Notes: generated from the letters alone by a model not told the origin. A stretch of 64,000 nt of DNA from Gammaproteobacteria bacterium (GCA_018669845.1 JABHSO010000025.1:18314-82313); one strand, 5' to 3'; counted from the first letter of the stretch, positions 53,311-62,672 are shown. Numbers and translations: made by a program.

Positions 53311-54647
53311 GCCGCCTGTTCCCGGTTAATGGCCTTTGCAATTCTAAAGTATTGCACCAGAGGAATGTTAGATGGACATATATATGAACAACAACCACAT
53401 TCAAAACAATGATTTAAGTGGTATTGCTCAGCCATTACTTCATATTCACTTGCTATTGCTAGCTGGCCTAGTTGGGCGGGATTAAGGTTCATTGGGCAAG
53501 CATTTACACAACGGCCACATTTTATACAGGGCCAGACATTAAGTGTTTCCTGTTGAATACTGGGTTCATTTAAAACCAGTAATCCGGAGCAGCTTTTTGT
53601 CACCGGAGTTTGCAATGAGGAAACCGCTGAACCCATCATAGGACCGCCTAATATAAATTCATTGATTCCACCATCATAACCGACCTGGTCCAGAATAAAG
53701 CCGATGGGTGTACCAATAGGCACAATATAATTTCCGGGTCGTTTGATACCGGGACCTGTTACGGTAATAACCCTTTCTGTTAAACCTTCTCCGTTGGGCA
53801 ACAGTTGACCCAGGGCCGACAGGGTATGTACGTTATTAACAACCACGCCAATATCGGCAGGAATTCCACCTGCGGGCACTTCTTTGTTGAGCAAAGATTT
53901 GATCAGCATTTTTTCTGATCCCTGGGGGTATTTCGTCTCCACGGCCTGAACAGAAATATCGGGGTGGTCTGTTAACAGGTCTTGCAGACTTTTGATAGCA
54001 TCCATTTTGTTGTCTTCGATACCAATAATTGCTTTATTGCTTTCTGTTGCACGCATAGCATAAACGATACCACGTATAAGATGTTCCGGGTGTTCCAGCA
54101 TGACACGATGATCACAGGTTAAATAGGGTTCACATTCGCATCCATTTACAATCATTGTGTGTACATCTTTATCATCCGGGATATTATGTTTAAAGTGCAA
54201 AGGAAATGCCGCGCCGCCCAAACCAACCAGACCTGAATCCTGTATGGCCTGAAGTAATTCGTCGGTATTTAATTTATCTGGATTTACATGGATCGTACGC
54301 ATTATTTTCTGCGTTGAAGCTTCATATACCTTTAAAAATATTGCGGATTCTTTGGTTCCGCGTGCTCCTGTTATTAATTCAATTTTCTGTATCCGACCGG
54401 TTGCCGGTGAGTGTATGGGAACAGACAGTGCTCCATGGGCTTCAGCAATGGTTTGACCACGCATCACTTCCTGTCCTTTATTCACTATGCATTTAGAAGG
54501 TGCTCCAATATGCTGACTCAGAGGGATGATCAGCACAGGAGCAAAGGGCAACCTCTTTATAGGTATCCCGGAGGTATAACTTTTATGAGCCGGTGGGTGT
54601 AATCCATGGGCAAAGGTCTTTTTATTAAAAATAGAAAGTAACCCCAT
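53307..54647 (-). CDS. rnfC: Rnf complex subunit RnfC
   Basis: NADH-binding peripheral subunit of 446 residues. Features are GLVGLGGAAFPLHFKHNIPD (nucleotide and FMN-binding, as in NuoF), NGCECEPYLTCDHRVMLEHP, and two [4Fe-4S] motifs near the C-terminus, CIKCGRCVNACPMNLNP and CFECGCCSYICPSNIP. The C-terminal end is short, without the long Ala-Lys repeat found in some gammaproteobacteria. It follows the PFOR gene by 45 bases in the same direction. Confidence 0.95.
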   Translation of the reverse strand: MGLLSIFNKKTFAHGLHPPAHKSYTSGIPIKRLPFAPVLIIPLSQHIGAPSKCIVNKGQEVMRGQTIAEAHGALSVPIHSPATGRIQKIELITGARGTKESAIFLKVYEASTQKIMRTIHVNPDKLNTDELLQAIQDSGLVGLGGAAFPLHFKHNIPDDKDVHTMIVNGCECEPYLTCDHRVMLEHPEHLIRGIVYAMRATESNKAIIGIEDNKMDAIKSLQDLLTDHPDISVQAVETKYPQGSEKMLIKSLLNKEVPAGGIPADIGVVVNNVHTLSALGQLLPNGEGLTERVITVTGPGIKRPGNYIVPIGTPIGFILDQVGYDGGINEFILGGPMMGSAVSSLQTPVTKSCSGLLVLNEPSIQQETLNVWPCIKCGRCVNACPMNLNPAQLGQLAIASEYEVMAEQYHLNHCFECGCCSYICPSNIPLVQYFRIAKAINREQAA

Positions 54648-54692
54648 GACTACAACACCGGTAATTTGATAAGAATTAACATGATCTTATTT

Positions 54693-57600
54693 CTACTGAT
54701 ATTTCTCCGCACGTTTAATCAGTTTATCGATATCTTTTTCATTCATATTCCAGGGTGTTCCCGGATGCAGGCAACCGGCAGTACACTTTTCTGCGGCGCG
54801 GACAATATCTTTATATTTTCCACCGGTAGGATTAATGACCTCTGCCATTTTATCGGCATTGTATGAAAATATTTTTGGTGCAATATCGGTACACTCATCA
54901 CAGGCAGTACATTCAGGGGTTTCAATCCAGACAGGTTCAAAACCTTCGGTACTTAATGAAGATGGAGTTGCTGAGGCTGCAGATGAATTATTATTTCCAT
55001 CTGCAGAAATTGCACCTGCAAGCATATCAGTAGAACCGGAAGCCGATAGTGAAAGAAGTGTTGAACTTAAACGGCTGGCCATATCGACTTTGGTTTGTTG
55101 AATGACTTCGTTGATATCAACTTGATTCATTTCACCGGCCAGATCCTTCAGTTGTCTCCAGAACTGCCTACGTTCTACCGCAGAATTTACAATTTCCTGT
55201 GAACATAAAATACGAATTAACTGATTTTTGTCATCAACACCCCAGATATACGGATATAGCCCCTCTCTATCGTCTTCTTCAAAATCAATGAACTCATCAA
55301 ATGGAATCATTTCATCACCCCATGTTTCTCTTGGAGCCTGTTGGAAATGCTTTCGAAAACGCCCCTCACTCGCTGCAAAATCGGCGAAGGTTATCGGTAA
55401 ATTCATACTGCTCTGTTTACCCGATTCATCGATATAACTCAGGTCGTAAGTCGGCCAGTCTTCAGACAGATCCGGGTTACCGTCCATGTCCATGCATTCG
55501 CTCAGTGTTTCACCAGCATCGGGGTCAAATTTCATCAGGGGGTAAGCACGTGATTCTACAGCTAATTTAGATTGGCGATAAGTTGCGTCATCGGCGACAC
55601 CATGCTCGGGTTGACAGGTTGAATAAATATTAAACATGGCAGGTCGACGGCTGTTCAATCCATCGATATAACCTTCAATTAAATGGGTTGTATTACTGGG
55701 GGAGCTTTGCAGAATATAGGAACTTCTGTGAGCAATTCCGATGAGCCCCATTTCTTTACGAATTTCTTCTTTGCCTTTCATTGCTTTACCATACGGGCTC
55801 ATGTCGGCTACCTGACCTATAAATCCCGAGGTACAGGCCTGTCCACCGGTATTGGAATAAACCTGAGTATCAAGAATCAATACTTTAATCGGCATGCCAG
55901 AAGCGAGGGCACGAGACAGGTTCTGGAATCCAATGTCGTACATGGCTCCATCACCACCCACAGCAACTACAGGTGGGCAAAGCTGCCATTCTTCATCGGT
56001 GAATTTTTTCCAGTTAAAGGACTGGAAGAAGGTTTTATGTTCAGTAACATTATATTTTCCAGCAAGCTCAAGCTCTGCAATTCGAACCGCTTTAAAACCA
56101 TCGGCCATCTTGGCCATATGACCTTCAAATAAGCCCATCGCCATGGATGGACTATCCTGGAATAAATTACTGGTCCATGGGAAAGGGTAAGGGTTATACG
56201 GGAAGGTTGATCCCCAGACTGATGTACAACCGGTGGCATTAACTATGCCCATCTCTGCACGACCATTTTTTGTTGGACCTTCTCGATAACGCCAATGTAG
56301 ATCTCTCAGCTTATCGAGTATGCCAGTCATATTCTTCAGCCATTTTTTATCGACCAGGGTGTGTTCATGCTCGGGATCCATGGATTCACTCAGGCTAGCC
56401 AGGCTTAAGTCATCATCACCATTATCTGTGGCTTTATTAAGAGCGGATAAATCATTCAGATCCACGCCCTGAGCAAGTTTTAAACGAATATGCTGTTCCA
56501 GTTTTGCAATCAAATCATCCAGTTTGCCTAACTGTTGTTTAACTCGTGGTTGCATCAGTGTGGTAACCGTTCCTGTGAACAAATGAATTACCGTTTTTTC
56601 ACCACAGCCCAGACAAGCACCATCACCACAAACCAGGGAGTTATAAGAAGACTTATCCAGTAGCATGGTTTCGAGGGCACCAATCTTTTCATCCATATCA
56701 TCGATACGGCTGAAACTTTCATGAGTGGTTGGAAGATCTAACCAGAAGTCCCAGTCTCTTCGTAGCCTGTCAATGGCATCGTTATCCTGTGCTTTCAATC
56801 TAAGAGCATCATCATCGCAGACATCGACACATTCCATACAGCCTTTACAGGTATAAGGGTTAATGGTGATGGAGAATAATCCTCCTGAGTTAGGTGCTTT
56901 CTTTTCCTTAGTATTCCAGTAAGGTTTGGTGACTGAAAATTCAAAACTGCCCATTTTATCGAGAAATAAAGCAAATTCTTTTTCCAGTGTTTCACGACTA
57001 CTGCCTTTAGTATCGGATTCTTTAATGATTTCAAGAATAGATCTGTCAAGCATTTCCCTGACGTTTGCCATTTCACCCTGTTCATTGAGTAATTGACGTA
57101 AACGTTTTTCAACCTGACGAGTTTCTCTGCGCAGGTAAACGGTGGGCATTCCACCCAGTTCAATTTTATCAACCACTGTGGCGAAAATTTCTGAAATGGT
57201 ATTGACCAGACCGGGAATAGAGCTGTCAGGGCAAATACTGTAACAATCGCCACAGGCGGTACAGTTTTCAGCTATCCACTCAGGGTAGTCAAAACGAATG
57301 GAGGTCATATCACGGAATACACCCGTAGAAGCAGGCACCAGCGATAAGGCCTGATGCGGATCAGCCAGGTTATCTGAACCTTTACCCTGAGAATAAAAGT
57401 TTCCAGTTTGCTCCCAGAAACGATGAACATCGGAAAGGGAACCATCACTCTGAGGAATTTTCTTCAGCATGACAGGCAGATTGATTTCTACTTTCATATC
57501 TTCGAATGATTCAGCACTCATCTGACGTTGTGTGACTTCATGGATTTCATCAAATCCCCTGCGCACTATTCGAAGGTTATCTTCGACGACTGATTTACCC

Positions 57601-59624
57601 TTGTTGCCAAATTTGTCCTGCAATTGAACTTCAATTGAAGTGAATAGTTTTTTCTCATCGAGTCCGGACATTTCCATTAATGGAGAACCTGCGAAAAAAG
57701 CACCCTGAAAAGCGTTACCCTGCATTCTTAACTGTAATTCAGGGTTAGAGGCTTCTTCACGTGCAATTTTAAATCCATCGATATAGAACACTTTAATGTC
57801 ATTATCGATAATCTGCGTTTGCATCCAGCGAGGAAAGCTAGCCCAGACCTGAGACTCTGTTTCCAGCGAGGATTGAATAATTAATGTACCACCGTGTTTA
57901 AGTCCTGATAACGGATTGGAGTGACCAAACACATTAGGATCCGGGCTGAGAACGACATCAACATAATGATATTCGCAATTTAACGGAATTGGGGTAGGGG
58001 CCACGGATAAATAATAAGTTGTAGGCTGGCCTTTTTTCTCTGAACCATATTTTGGATTAGCCTTGATTTCATAACCCAATAAATCATACAGCGTCATTAC
58101 CAGATTTTTACCGGTGGTGATTGCTCCCCATCCACCGACTGAGTGCATGCGTACCGTGATTGATCCTTCTGGCATCAGGTTTGGATTTTCTGAACCCTGG
58201 ATAGCCATTTGTCCAATGTCGGGATATGCTTCAAGCAATTTTTGCAGGTATATTTCCTGTTTGGGGTTGGCCGCTTCCCGAACAAATTCAATGCCCAGAT
58301 AGAAAAAACGAACCTGCTTACCATCGGGTAGCATATTTTCAATGGCACCAATCAAAGCTTCCGGTTGCAGGTCACGTGAACCCATACCGAATGCACCTGA
58401 GAACAATCGTGGAGCATCCTTGAAAGATTGATAGCTTTCATAGTCAGCAAAAGATTTGTTGTTTTCAGCCTGACCATTTTCAATACACTTGGAAATAGAC
58501 GCTCGAACTTCCCGCATTAACGGAAGGTCTTCTGCCAATGGTTGATCTGTTCTCTCAAGAACAACGACTCCTTTTTTGCCTTTTAAGACCTTACCCAGCA
58601 GATCACCCGGAAATGGACGAAACATGGTGACGTCAACAATGCCAATTTTTAGTTTACGAGTGATTTTAAGGTATTCGGCTACACCGATAGCCTGCACAAT
58701 CATGGACCCCATGCCGACGATCACATAGTCCGCCTTATCGGTATTGAAACAACCGATACGATCATATCGACGACCCGTTAGTTCATAATATTCATCCATA
58801 ACCTGTTCGGTTAAATCTTTAATATGGTTGTAGAAATAGGGACGTTGGGCTGCCTGAGTTTGCATGTAGGCATCCTGATTCTGAACAACACCAGACTGTA
58901 GTGGATTATCCACATCCCAAATTGCCGGGATTCTGCGGCGGGTTTCACCATAAAGCATTTGTTGTGCAGGAGTAGGGCATTCGATTTCATCATCAGGATT
59001 ACCCAAAAATTCTGCAATCAACTCTTTTTCTGGTACTTGTAGAGGCTCAATCAGGTGAGTCGTCAGGAAACCATCCTGTGCAACGGCAGCAGGAGTCAGT
59101 GATAACTCAGCGATTTTTCTGGAAATTAGATTCAGGTCGGCTGCACCCTGTGCATCACGGGCAAACACCTGAAAAAAGCCGGTATCATCGATGCAATGGA
59201 AATCATCGTGACCACAGTGAACATTTAAGCTGGCTTTTGTGATAGCCCTGCAACCTATATTCAGCACATAGGGTAAACGCTTTCCTGCTGCGGTGTAGAG
59301 GGATTCATGCATGAATGCAATGCCCTGAGCAGAAGAGAAATTGGTTGCTCTTAATCCTGTCATTGCCATGCCAGCTGTTACAGCCGCCGCCGCATGTTCT
59401 GATTCTGGTTCCACAAAAATTAATGCTTTATCGGCATTGTTGATATGGCCTTTGGCAACTTCTTCGGCCCAGTATTCCCCCATTTGTGTGGAAGGGGTTA
59501 TCGGGTAGGCTCCAGCGGCATCAGAGGCTTCACGTTCGCACATGATGACAGCGGTATTACCGTCCATCGCCATTCGCTTTCCAGGATATTTGAAAGTGCG
59601 TTTAGCTTTTTTAAGAAATGACAT
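54693..59624 (-). CDS. Giant pyruvate:ferredoxin oxidoreductase-type protein
   Basis: Single-chain 2-oxoacid:ferredoxin oxidoreductase of 1643 residues, much longer than usual NifJ (about 1170-1200). Order: alpha domain (about 15-420, AYPITPSTQMGEYWAEEVAK), gamma domain (about 490-700, HSVGGWGAITTGKNLVMTLY), two [4Fe-4S] motifs (CTACGDCYSICPDS near 791, CKGCMECVDVCDDD near 931), and the TPP domain (CLGCGEKTVI near 1010, VGGDGAMYDIGFQNLS near 1221, VYSNTGGQ near 1256). Extra material: about 100 residues between the two cluster motifs, about 100 within the TPP domain, and a C-terminal ferredoxin (about 1565-1643, CTACDECTDIAPKIF, later CTAGCLHPG). It should oxidise pyruvate or a related 2-oxoacid to acyl-CoA. 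The gene sits between rnfB and rnfC, so it probably feeds Rnf. Confidence 0.9.
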   Translation of the reverse strand: MSFLKKAKRTFKYPGKRMAMDGNTAVIMCEREASDAAGAYPITPSTQMGEYWAEEVAKGHINNADKALIFVEPESEHAAAAVTAGMAMTGLRATNFSSAQGIAFMHESLYTAAGKRLPYVLNIGCRAITKASLNVHCGHDDFHCIDDTGFFQVFARDAQGAADLNLISRKIAELSLTPAAVAQDGFLTTHLIEPLQVPEKELIAEFLGNPDDEIECPTPAQQMLYGETRRRIPAIWDVDNPLQSGVVQNQDAYMQTQAAQRPYFYNHIKDLTEQVMDEYYELTGRRYDRIGCFNTDKADYVIVGMGSMIVQAIGVAEYLKITRKLKIGIVDVTMFRPFPGDLLGKVLKGKKGVVVLERTDQPLAEDLPLMREVRASISKCIENGQAENNKSFADYESYQSFKDAPRLFSGAFGMGSRDLQPEALIGAIENMLPDGKQVRFFYLGIEFVREAANPKQEIYLQKLLEAYPDIGQMAIQGSENPNLMPEGSITVRMHSVGGWGAITTGKNLVMTLYDLLGYEIKANPKYGSEKKGQPTTYYLSVAPTPIPLNCEYHYVDVVLSPDPNVFGHSNPLSGLKHGGTLIIQSSLETESQVWASFPRWMQTQIIDNDIKVFYIDGFKIAREEASNPELQLRMQGNAFQGAFFAGSPLMEMSGLDEKKLFTSIEVQLQDKFGNKGKSVVEDNLRIVRRGFDEIHEVTQRQMSAESFEDMKVEINLPVMLKKIPQSDGSLSDVHRFWEQTGNFYSQGKGSDNLADPHQALSLVPASTGVFRDMTSIRFDYPEWIAENCTACGDCYSICPDSSIPGLVNTISEIFATVVDKIELGGMPTVYLRRETRQVEKRLRQLLNEQGEMANVREMLDRSILEIIKESDTKGSSRETLEKEFALFLDKMGSFEFSVTKPYWNTKEKKAPNSGGLFSITINPYTCKGCMECVDVCDDDALRLKAQDNDAIDRLRRDWDFWLDLPTTHESFSRIDDMDEKIGALETMLLDKSSYNSLVCGDGACLGCGEKTVIHLFTGTVTTLMQPRVKQQLGKLDDLIAKLEQHIRLKLAQGVDLNDLSALNKATDNGDDDLSLASLSESMDPEHEHTLVDKKWLKNMTGILDKLRDLHWRYREGPTKNGRAEMGIVNATGCTSVWGSTFPYNPYPFPWTSNLFQDSPSMAMGLFEGHMAKMADGFKAVRIAELELAGKYNVTEHKTFFQSFNWKKFTDEEWQLCPPVVAVGGDGAMYDIGFQNLSRALASGMPIKVLILDTQVYSNTGGQACTSGFIGQVADMSPYGKAMKGKEEIRKEMGLIGIAHRSSYILQSSPSNTTHLIEGYIDGLNSRRPAMFNIYSTCQPEHGVADDATYRQSKLAVESRAYPLMKFDPDAGETLSECMDMDGNPDLSEDWPTYDLSYIDESGKQSSMNLPITFADFAASEGRFRKHFQQAPRETWGDEMIPFDEFIDFEEDDREGLYPYIWGVDDKNQLIRILCSQEIVNSAVERRQFWRQLKDLAGEMNQVDINEVIQQTKVDMASRLSSTLLSLSASGSTDMLAGAISADGNNNSSAASATPSSLSTEGFEPVWIETPECTACDECTDIAPKIFSYNADKMAEVINPTGGKYKDIVRAAEKCTAGCLHPGTPWNMNEKDIDKLIKRAEKYQ

Positions 59625-59638
59625 AATGGGTTCCTGGT

Positions 59639-60517
59639 TTAGTGTATTGGCAGTGCCTGGTTTCGCACGATTTGTTTAGCTTTGGTTCCTTTGAGGGCTA
59701 TTTCATTGTTTAACCATACAATGGCACCTGTTGGGCAACGCTCCGTGGCGACAGGAGAAGCTAAATGGTTTTTCTGGTAATCGATGACGGCGAGGTTATC
59801 TTTCATGATGATAAGGCCATCTGGTGAATCAACCACACAACGCTCGCAAGAGTTACAGGCGACTTCGCAATCAGATTCTGCGCCATCGCCGTGGATCAGG
59901 TTTTTACAGGCCACCCATAATTGTTGATTAACGGGTTCCAGGGAAAATAGATCTTTAGGGCAGATAACAACACAGTCATCGCAGGCAGTGCATTTTTCGG
60001 GATCAACGATGGGAAGGCCGTGAGTATTCATGGTTATTGCATTCTGGTCGCATGCTCTTAAACAATCTTCAAGACCGATACAACCCCAACTGCAGCTTTT
60101 GGGACCACCTGCAATGATTGCAGCTGCTCGACAGGTTTCCATGCCTGCATAATGCCCCTTGTTTTTAGCAACATTAGATCCACCTGCACAAGCTAATCTG
60201 GCAACCCGTTTAATGACATCACCTGAATCGACTCCCAGGTAATCTGCAATTTCGTCGGTAGCTTCATTAGAATTGACCGTGCAACTTGCTGGTTCTATTT
60301 GGCCTGCAATCAGGGCTTCAGCAAAAGGTCTGCAACCCGCTGTTCCACAGGCTCCACAATTGGTACTGGGCAGCATTTCTTCAACTTCATCTATTCTTGG
60401 GTCTTCAAAAACCCATAGTTTTTTATTGGCAAATGCCAGAACACTGGAGAGAATTAATCCCAGTCCAAGCATGAAAGCTACTGTTATGATGATATATTCG
60501 ATATCAAATGCGGGCAT
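59639..60517 (-). CDS. rnfB: Rnf complex subunit RnfB
   Basis: Ferredoxin-receiving subunit of 292 residues, longer than the roughly 190-residue form of E. coli. An N-terminal membrane helix (about 8-28) is followed by the Fe-S domain NCGACGTAGCRPFAEALIAG. Next come polyferredoxin motifs (CSWGCIGLEDCLRACD, CTACDDCVVICP, CEVACNSCERC) and a final domain ending near CPTGAIVW. Extra clusters may extend the wire to more donors. It is first in the operon, 14 bases before the PFOR gene and divergent from a LysR gene. Confidence 0.94.
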   Translation of the reverse strand: MPAFDIEYIIITVAFMLGLGLILSSVLAFANKKLWVFEDPRIDEVEEMLPSTNCGACGTAGCRPFAEALIAGQIEPASCTVNSNEATDEIADYLGVDSGDVIKRVARLACAGGSNVAKNKGHYAGMETCRAAAIIAGGPKSCSWGCIGLEDCLRACDQNAITMNTHGLPIVDPEKCTACDDCVVICPKDLFSLEPVNQQLWVACKNLIHGDGAESDCEVACNSCERCVVDSPDGLIIMKDNLAVIDYQKNHLASPVATERCPTGAIVWLNNEIALKGTKAKQIVRNQALPIH

Positions 60518-60651
60518 TTAGATAACCTCATATTTTCTACTACTATAAATACTATGTTTACATCATGTTGTTGAATTGAATATTGATCAATTTAATAAAT
60601 TTAATATAATATATTAAAAACTTAAATATTATTAACTGAAACGGTGACTCC
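60518..60651. promoter_or_regulatory. Divergent rnf/lysR promoter with two palindromes
   Basis: 134 AT-rich bases between the divergent rnfB and LysR genes. ATTGATCAAT at 60582-60591 and TTAATATAATATATTAA at 60601-60617 are perfect palindromes close together. They lie where a LysR protein would bind to control itself and the rnf-PFOR operon. The assignment is by position only. Confidence 0.5.
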
Positions 60652-61599
60652 ATGACTGAAAAACTTCCGCAGTTTTATTACAAACAAAACCGTTTGAAAC
60701 AATTGAAAGCATTTTGTGCAGCAGCTAAATGTGGAAGTGTTTCACTGGCAGCCGAAAGCCTGTTTTTAAGCCAACCCACTGTTACATTACAAATACAGGC
60801 TTTGGAGAGAGAAATGGATGTCACTCTATTTGAACGTAGAGGTCCTAAAATAACTTTAACACCGGAGGGGGTCGTACTTAATCAAATAGCGCAACCCCTG
60901 GTCGATGGCATAGAAGGGCTGGAAGAAAGTTTTCATGCTCATTTTGGTAAACTGGAAACAGGGGAGTTGAATATTGCGGCCGGGGAATCGACAACTTTAT
61001 ACATATTACCAAAATACATTAAAAGGTTTTCAGAGGCATATCCTGGTATTCAAATTAAGCTACATAATGTTACAGGACGTGATGGAATGACCATGTTAAG
61101 AGCTGATGAGGCGGATCTGGCTATCGGTTCAATGCTGGAAGTGCCTGATGACATTATCTATAGGCAGTCACTTTCTTTTAGCCATACTTTGATTACACCA
61201 TTAGATCACCCGCTTGCCAATAAAGAAAATATAACCTTAGAAGATATTTGTCCTTATGGATTGATATTACCTCCAAGGCATCTTGCTACCTGGCGGTTTT
61301 TGGAGTGGGTGTTTAGTCAGTCTGGTTTAAAGTTTAGTGTGTCTCTTGAGGCCGGTGGTTGGGAGATTATCAAAAAGTATGTTGCTCTGGGTATGGGAGT
61401 ATCGATTGTGACGGATGTTTGTTTAACTGGAGAAGAAGCTTTAGCACGAAAATCACTGGATAAATTTATTCCTAAACGTTCATACGGTGTTGTAGTTCGT
61501 AAAGGCAAATTCCTTAACCCGCAGTCACAGGCTTTTATAGATATGATCGATGCTGATTTCTTTAAACAAATGGAAGAAACCTCAAACCTGACTAAATGA
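60652..61599 (+). CDS. LysR family transcriptional regulator
   Basis: DNA-binding regulator of 315 residues. An N-terminal winged HTH (about 12-75) contains LKAFCAAAKCGSVSLAAESL and FLSQPTVTLQIQALEREM, followed by a periplasmic-binding-like effector domain (about 100-300). The binding domain resembles CysB-type LysR regulators, which sense small anions or thio-compounds. Its place between the rnf-PFOR operon and tupB makes it the likely controller of one or both. The effector could be tungstate, a 2-oxoacid or a redox signal, but the sequence does not decide. Confidence 0.88.
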   Translation: MTEKLPQFYYKQNRLKQLKAFCAAAKCGSVSLAAESLFLSQPTVTLQIQALEREMDVTLFERRGPKITLTPEGVVLNQIAQPLVDGIEGLEESFHAHFGKLETGELNIAAGESTTLYILPKYIKRFSEAYPGIQIKLHNVTGRDGMTMLRADEADLAIGSMLEVPDDIIYRQSLSFSHTLITPLDHPLANKENITLEDICPYGLILPPRHLATWRFLEWVFSQSGLKFSVSLEAGGWEIIKKYVALGMGVSIVTDVCLTGEEALARKSLDKFIPKRSYGVVVRKGKFLNPQSQAFIDMIDADFFKQMEETSNLTK

Positions 61600-61662
61600 T
61601 TCCAGGTTGAAAGTTAAACCAGTTTTTGAAATGATTCATCAATAAGTCTATTCTTTATCCGT

Positions 61663-62367
61663 ATGCAAACATTAACCGATGCCACTCTAGAAGCTCTTTT
61701 TCTCCTGCTTTCAGGAGACCCTACTATCTGGGGGATTATTGGAATTTCCTTTCAAGTATCAACGATTGCAATTTTTAGTGCTGTTCCACCTGCTTTATTA
61801 GTGGCGTTTACCCTGGCGCACTTTCGGTTCCCCGGCAGGAAAATTATAATATCAATTTTTAGCGCTTTACTATCTGTGCCAGCGGTAGTTGTCGGCTTAA
61901 CCTTATTTATTGTCTTATCACGACAAGGGCCACTGGGAGATTTTAGACTGTTATTTACTCAGTCAGCGATGGTGATCGGTCAATTTTTATTGAGTTTTCC
62001 AATATTGGTTTCAATGTCTCTTGCAGCTATTCAGGCGGTAGATGATCGTGCCTGGGAAACGGCAAGAACTCTGGGGGCAGGACCTTTTCAAGCTTTTTTT
62101 ACGTTGTTATATGAAGTTCGTTTTGGCTTGCTAACCGCCTTACTGGCCGGTTATGGCCGGATTATTGCCGAAGTTGGTGCTTCTATGATGTTAGGCGGAA
62201 ATATTATGGAGTATACCCGTAATATTCCGACGGCTATCGCGTTGGAAACCAGTAAAGGCAATTTCGCTCAAGGAATTGCTCTGGGAATTGTTTTGGTCTT
62301 ATTATCCTTTATTCTGAATGCTTTTTTACATTCAATGGATCATAAAACCAATGTATTGCGACCATGA
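61663..62367 (+). CDS. tupB: Tungstate ABC transporter permease
   Basis: Membrane permease of 234 residues with five to six helices. The EAA loop AIQAVDDRAWETARTLGAGP, continued by FQAFFTLLYEVRFGL, is conserved, and the C-terminal GRIIAEVGASMMLGGNIMEY, then TRNIPTAIALETSKG, is diagnostic of TupB/WtpB-type permeases. It should work with TupA, encoded 11.5 kb away, and an ATPase (TupC) that is not seen within the window. It lies 63 bases after the LysR gene. Confidence 0.9.
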   Translation: MQTLTDATLEALFLLLSGDPTIWGIIGISFQVSTIAIFSAVPPALLVAFTLAHFRFPGRKIIISIFSALLSVPAVVVGLTLFIVLSRQGPLGDFRLLFTQSAMVIGQFLLSFPILVSMSLAAIQAVDDRAWETARTLGAGPFQAFFTLLYEVRFGLLTALLAGYGRIIAEVGASMMLGGNIMEYTRNIPTAIALETSKGNFAQGIALGIVLVLLSFILNAFLHSMDHKTNVLRP

Positions 62368-62672
62368 TCATTGTTTGCGGGTTATTGCTTTTGTTTGACT
62401 TCCCTGTAAATCTCACCCCAAAACATCATATCACCATAGTATTGTGACAATATTTTCATGAGACAGGTTTTTATACTACTTATAGATAGTTGTTATAACA
62501 ATATGTCCATGTTGTAATAAAAACCTAAGGGAAGATATATGAATTTCTACGTTATGACGGTTTATTAATTTTATCTAGCTTACTATCCAGCCCATTGTAT
62601 ACAAAAGATTTTGGCGATATCACCATTTCATAAAAACCATTCCCTGCAGCAACTCTCAATCCTTCTATTTGA
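62368..62672. other. Intergenic region with a palindrome and a possible leader ORF
   Basis: About 305 bases between tupB and the last gene, with no tupC in it. It holds a perfect palindrome TTGTTATAACAA at 62490-62501 and a 9-residue open frame (MNFYVMTVY, 62539-62568) behind a good AAGGGAAG ribosome-binding site. The latter could be a leader peptide for the membrane gene starting 105 bases later, or chance. Confidence 0.35.
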
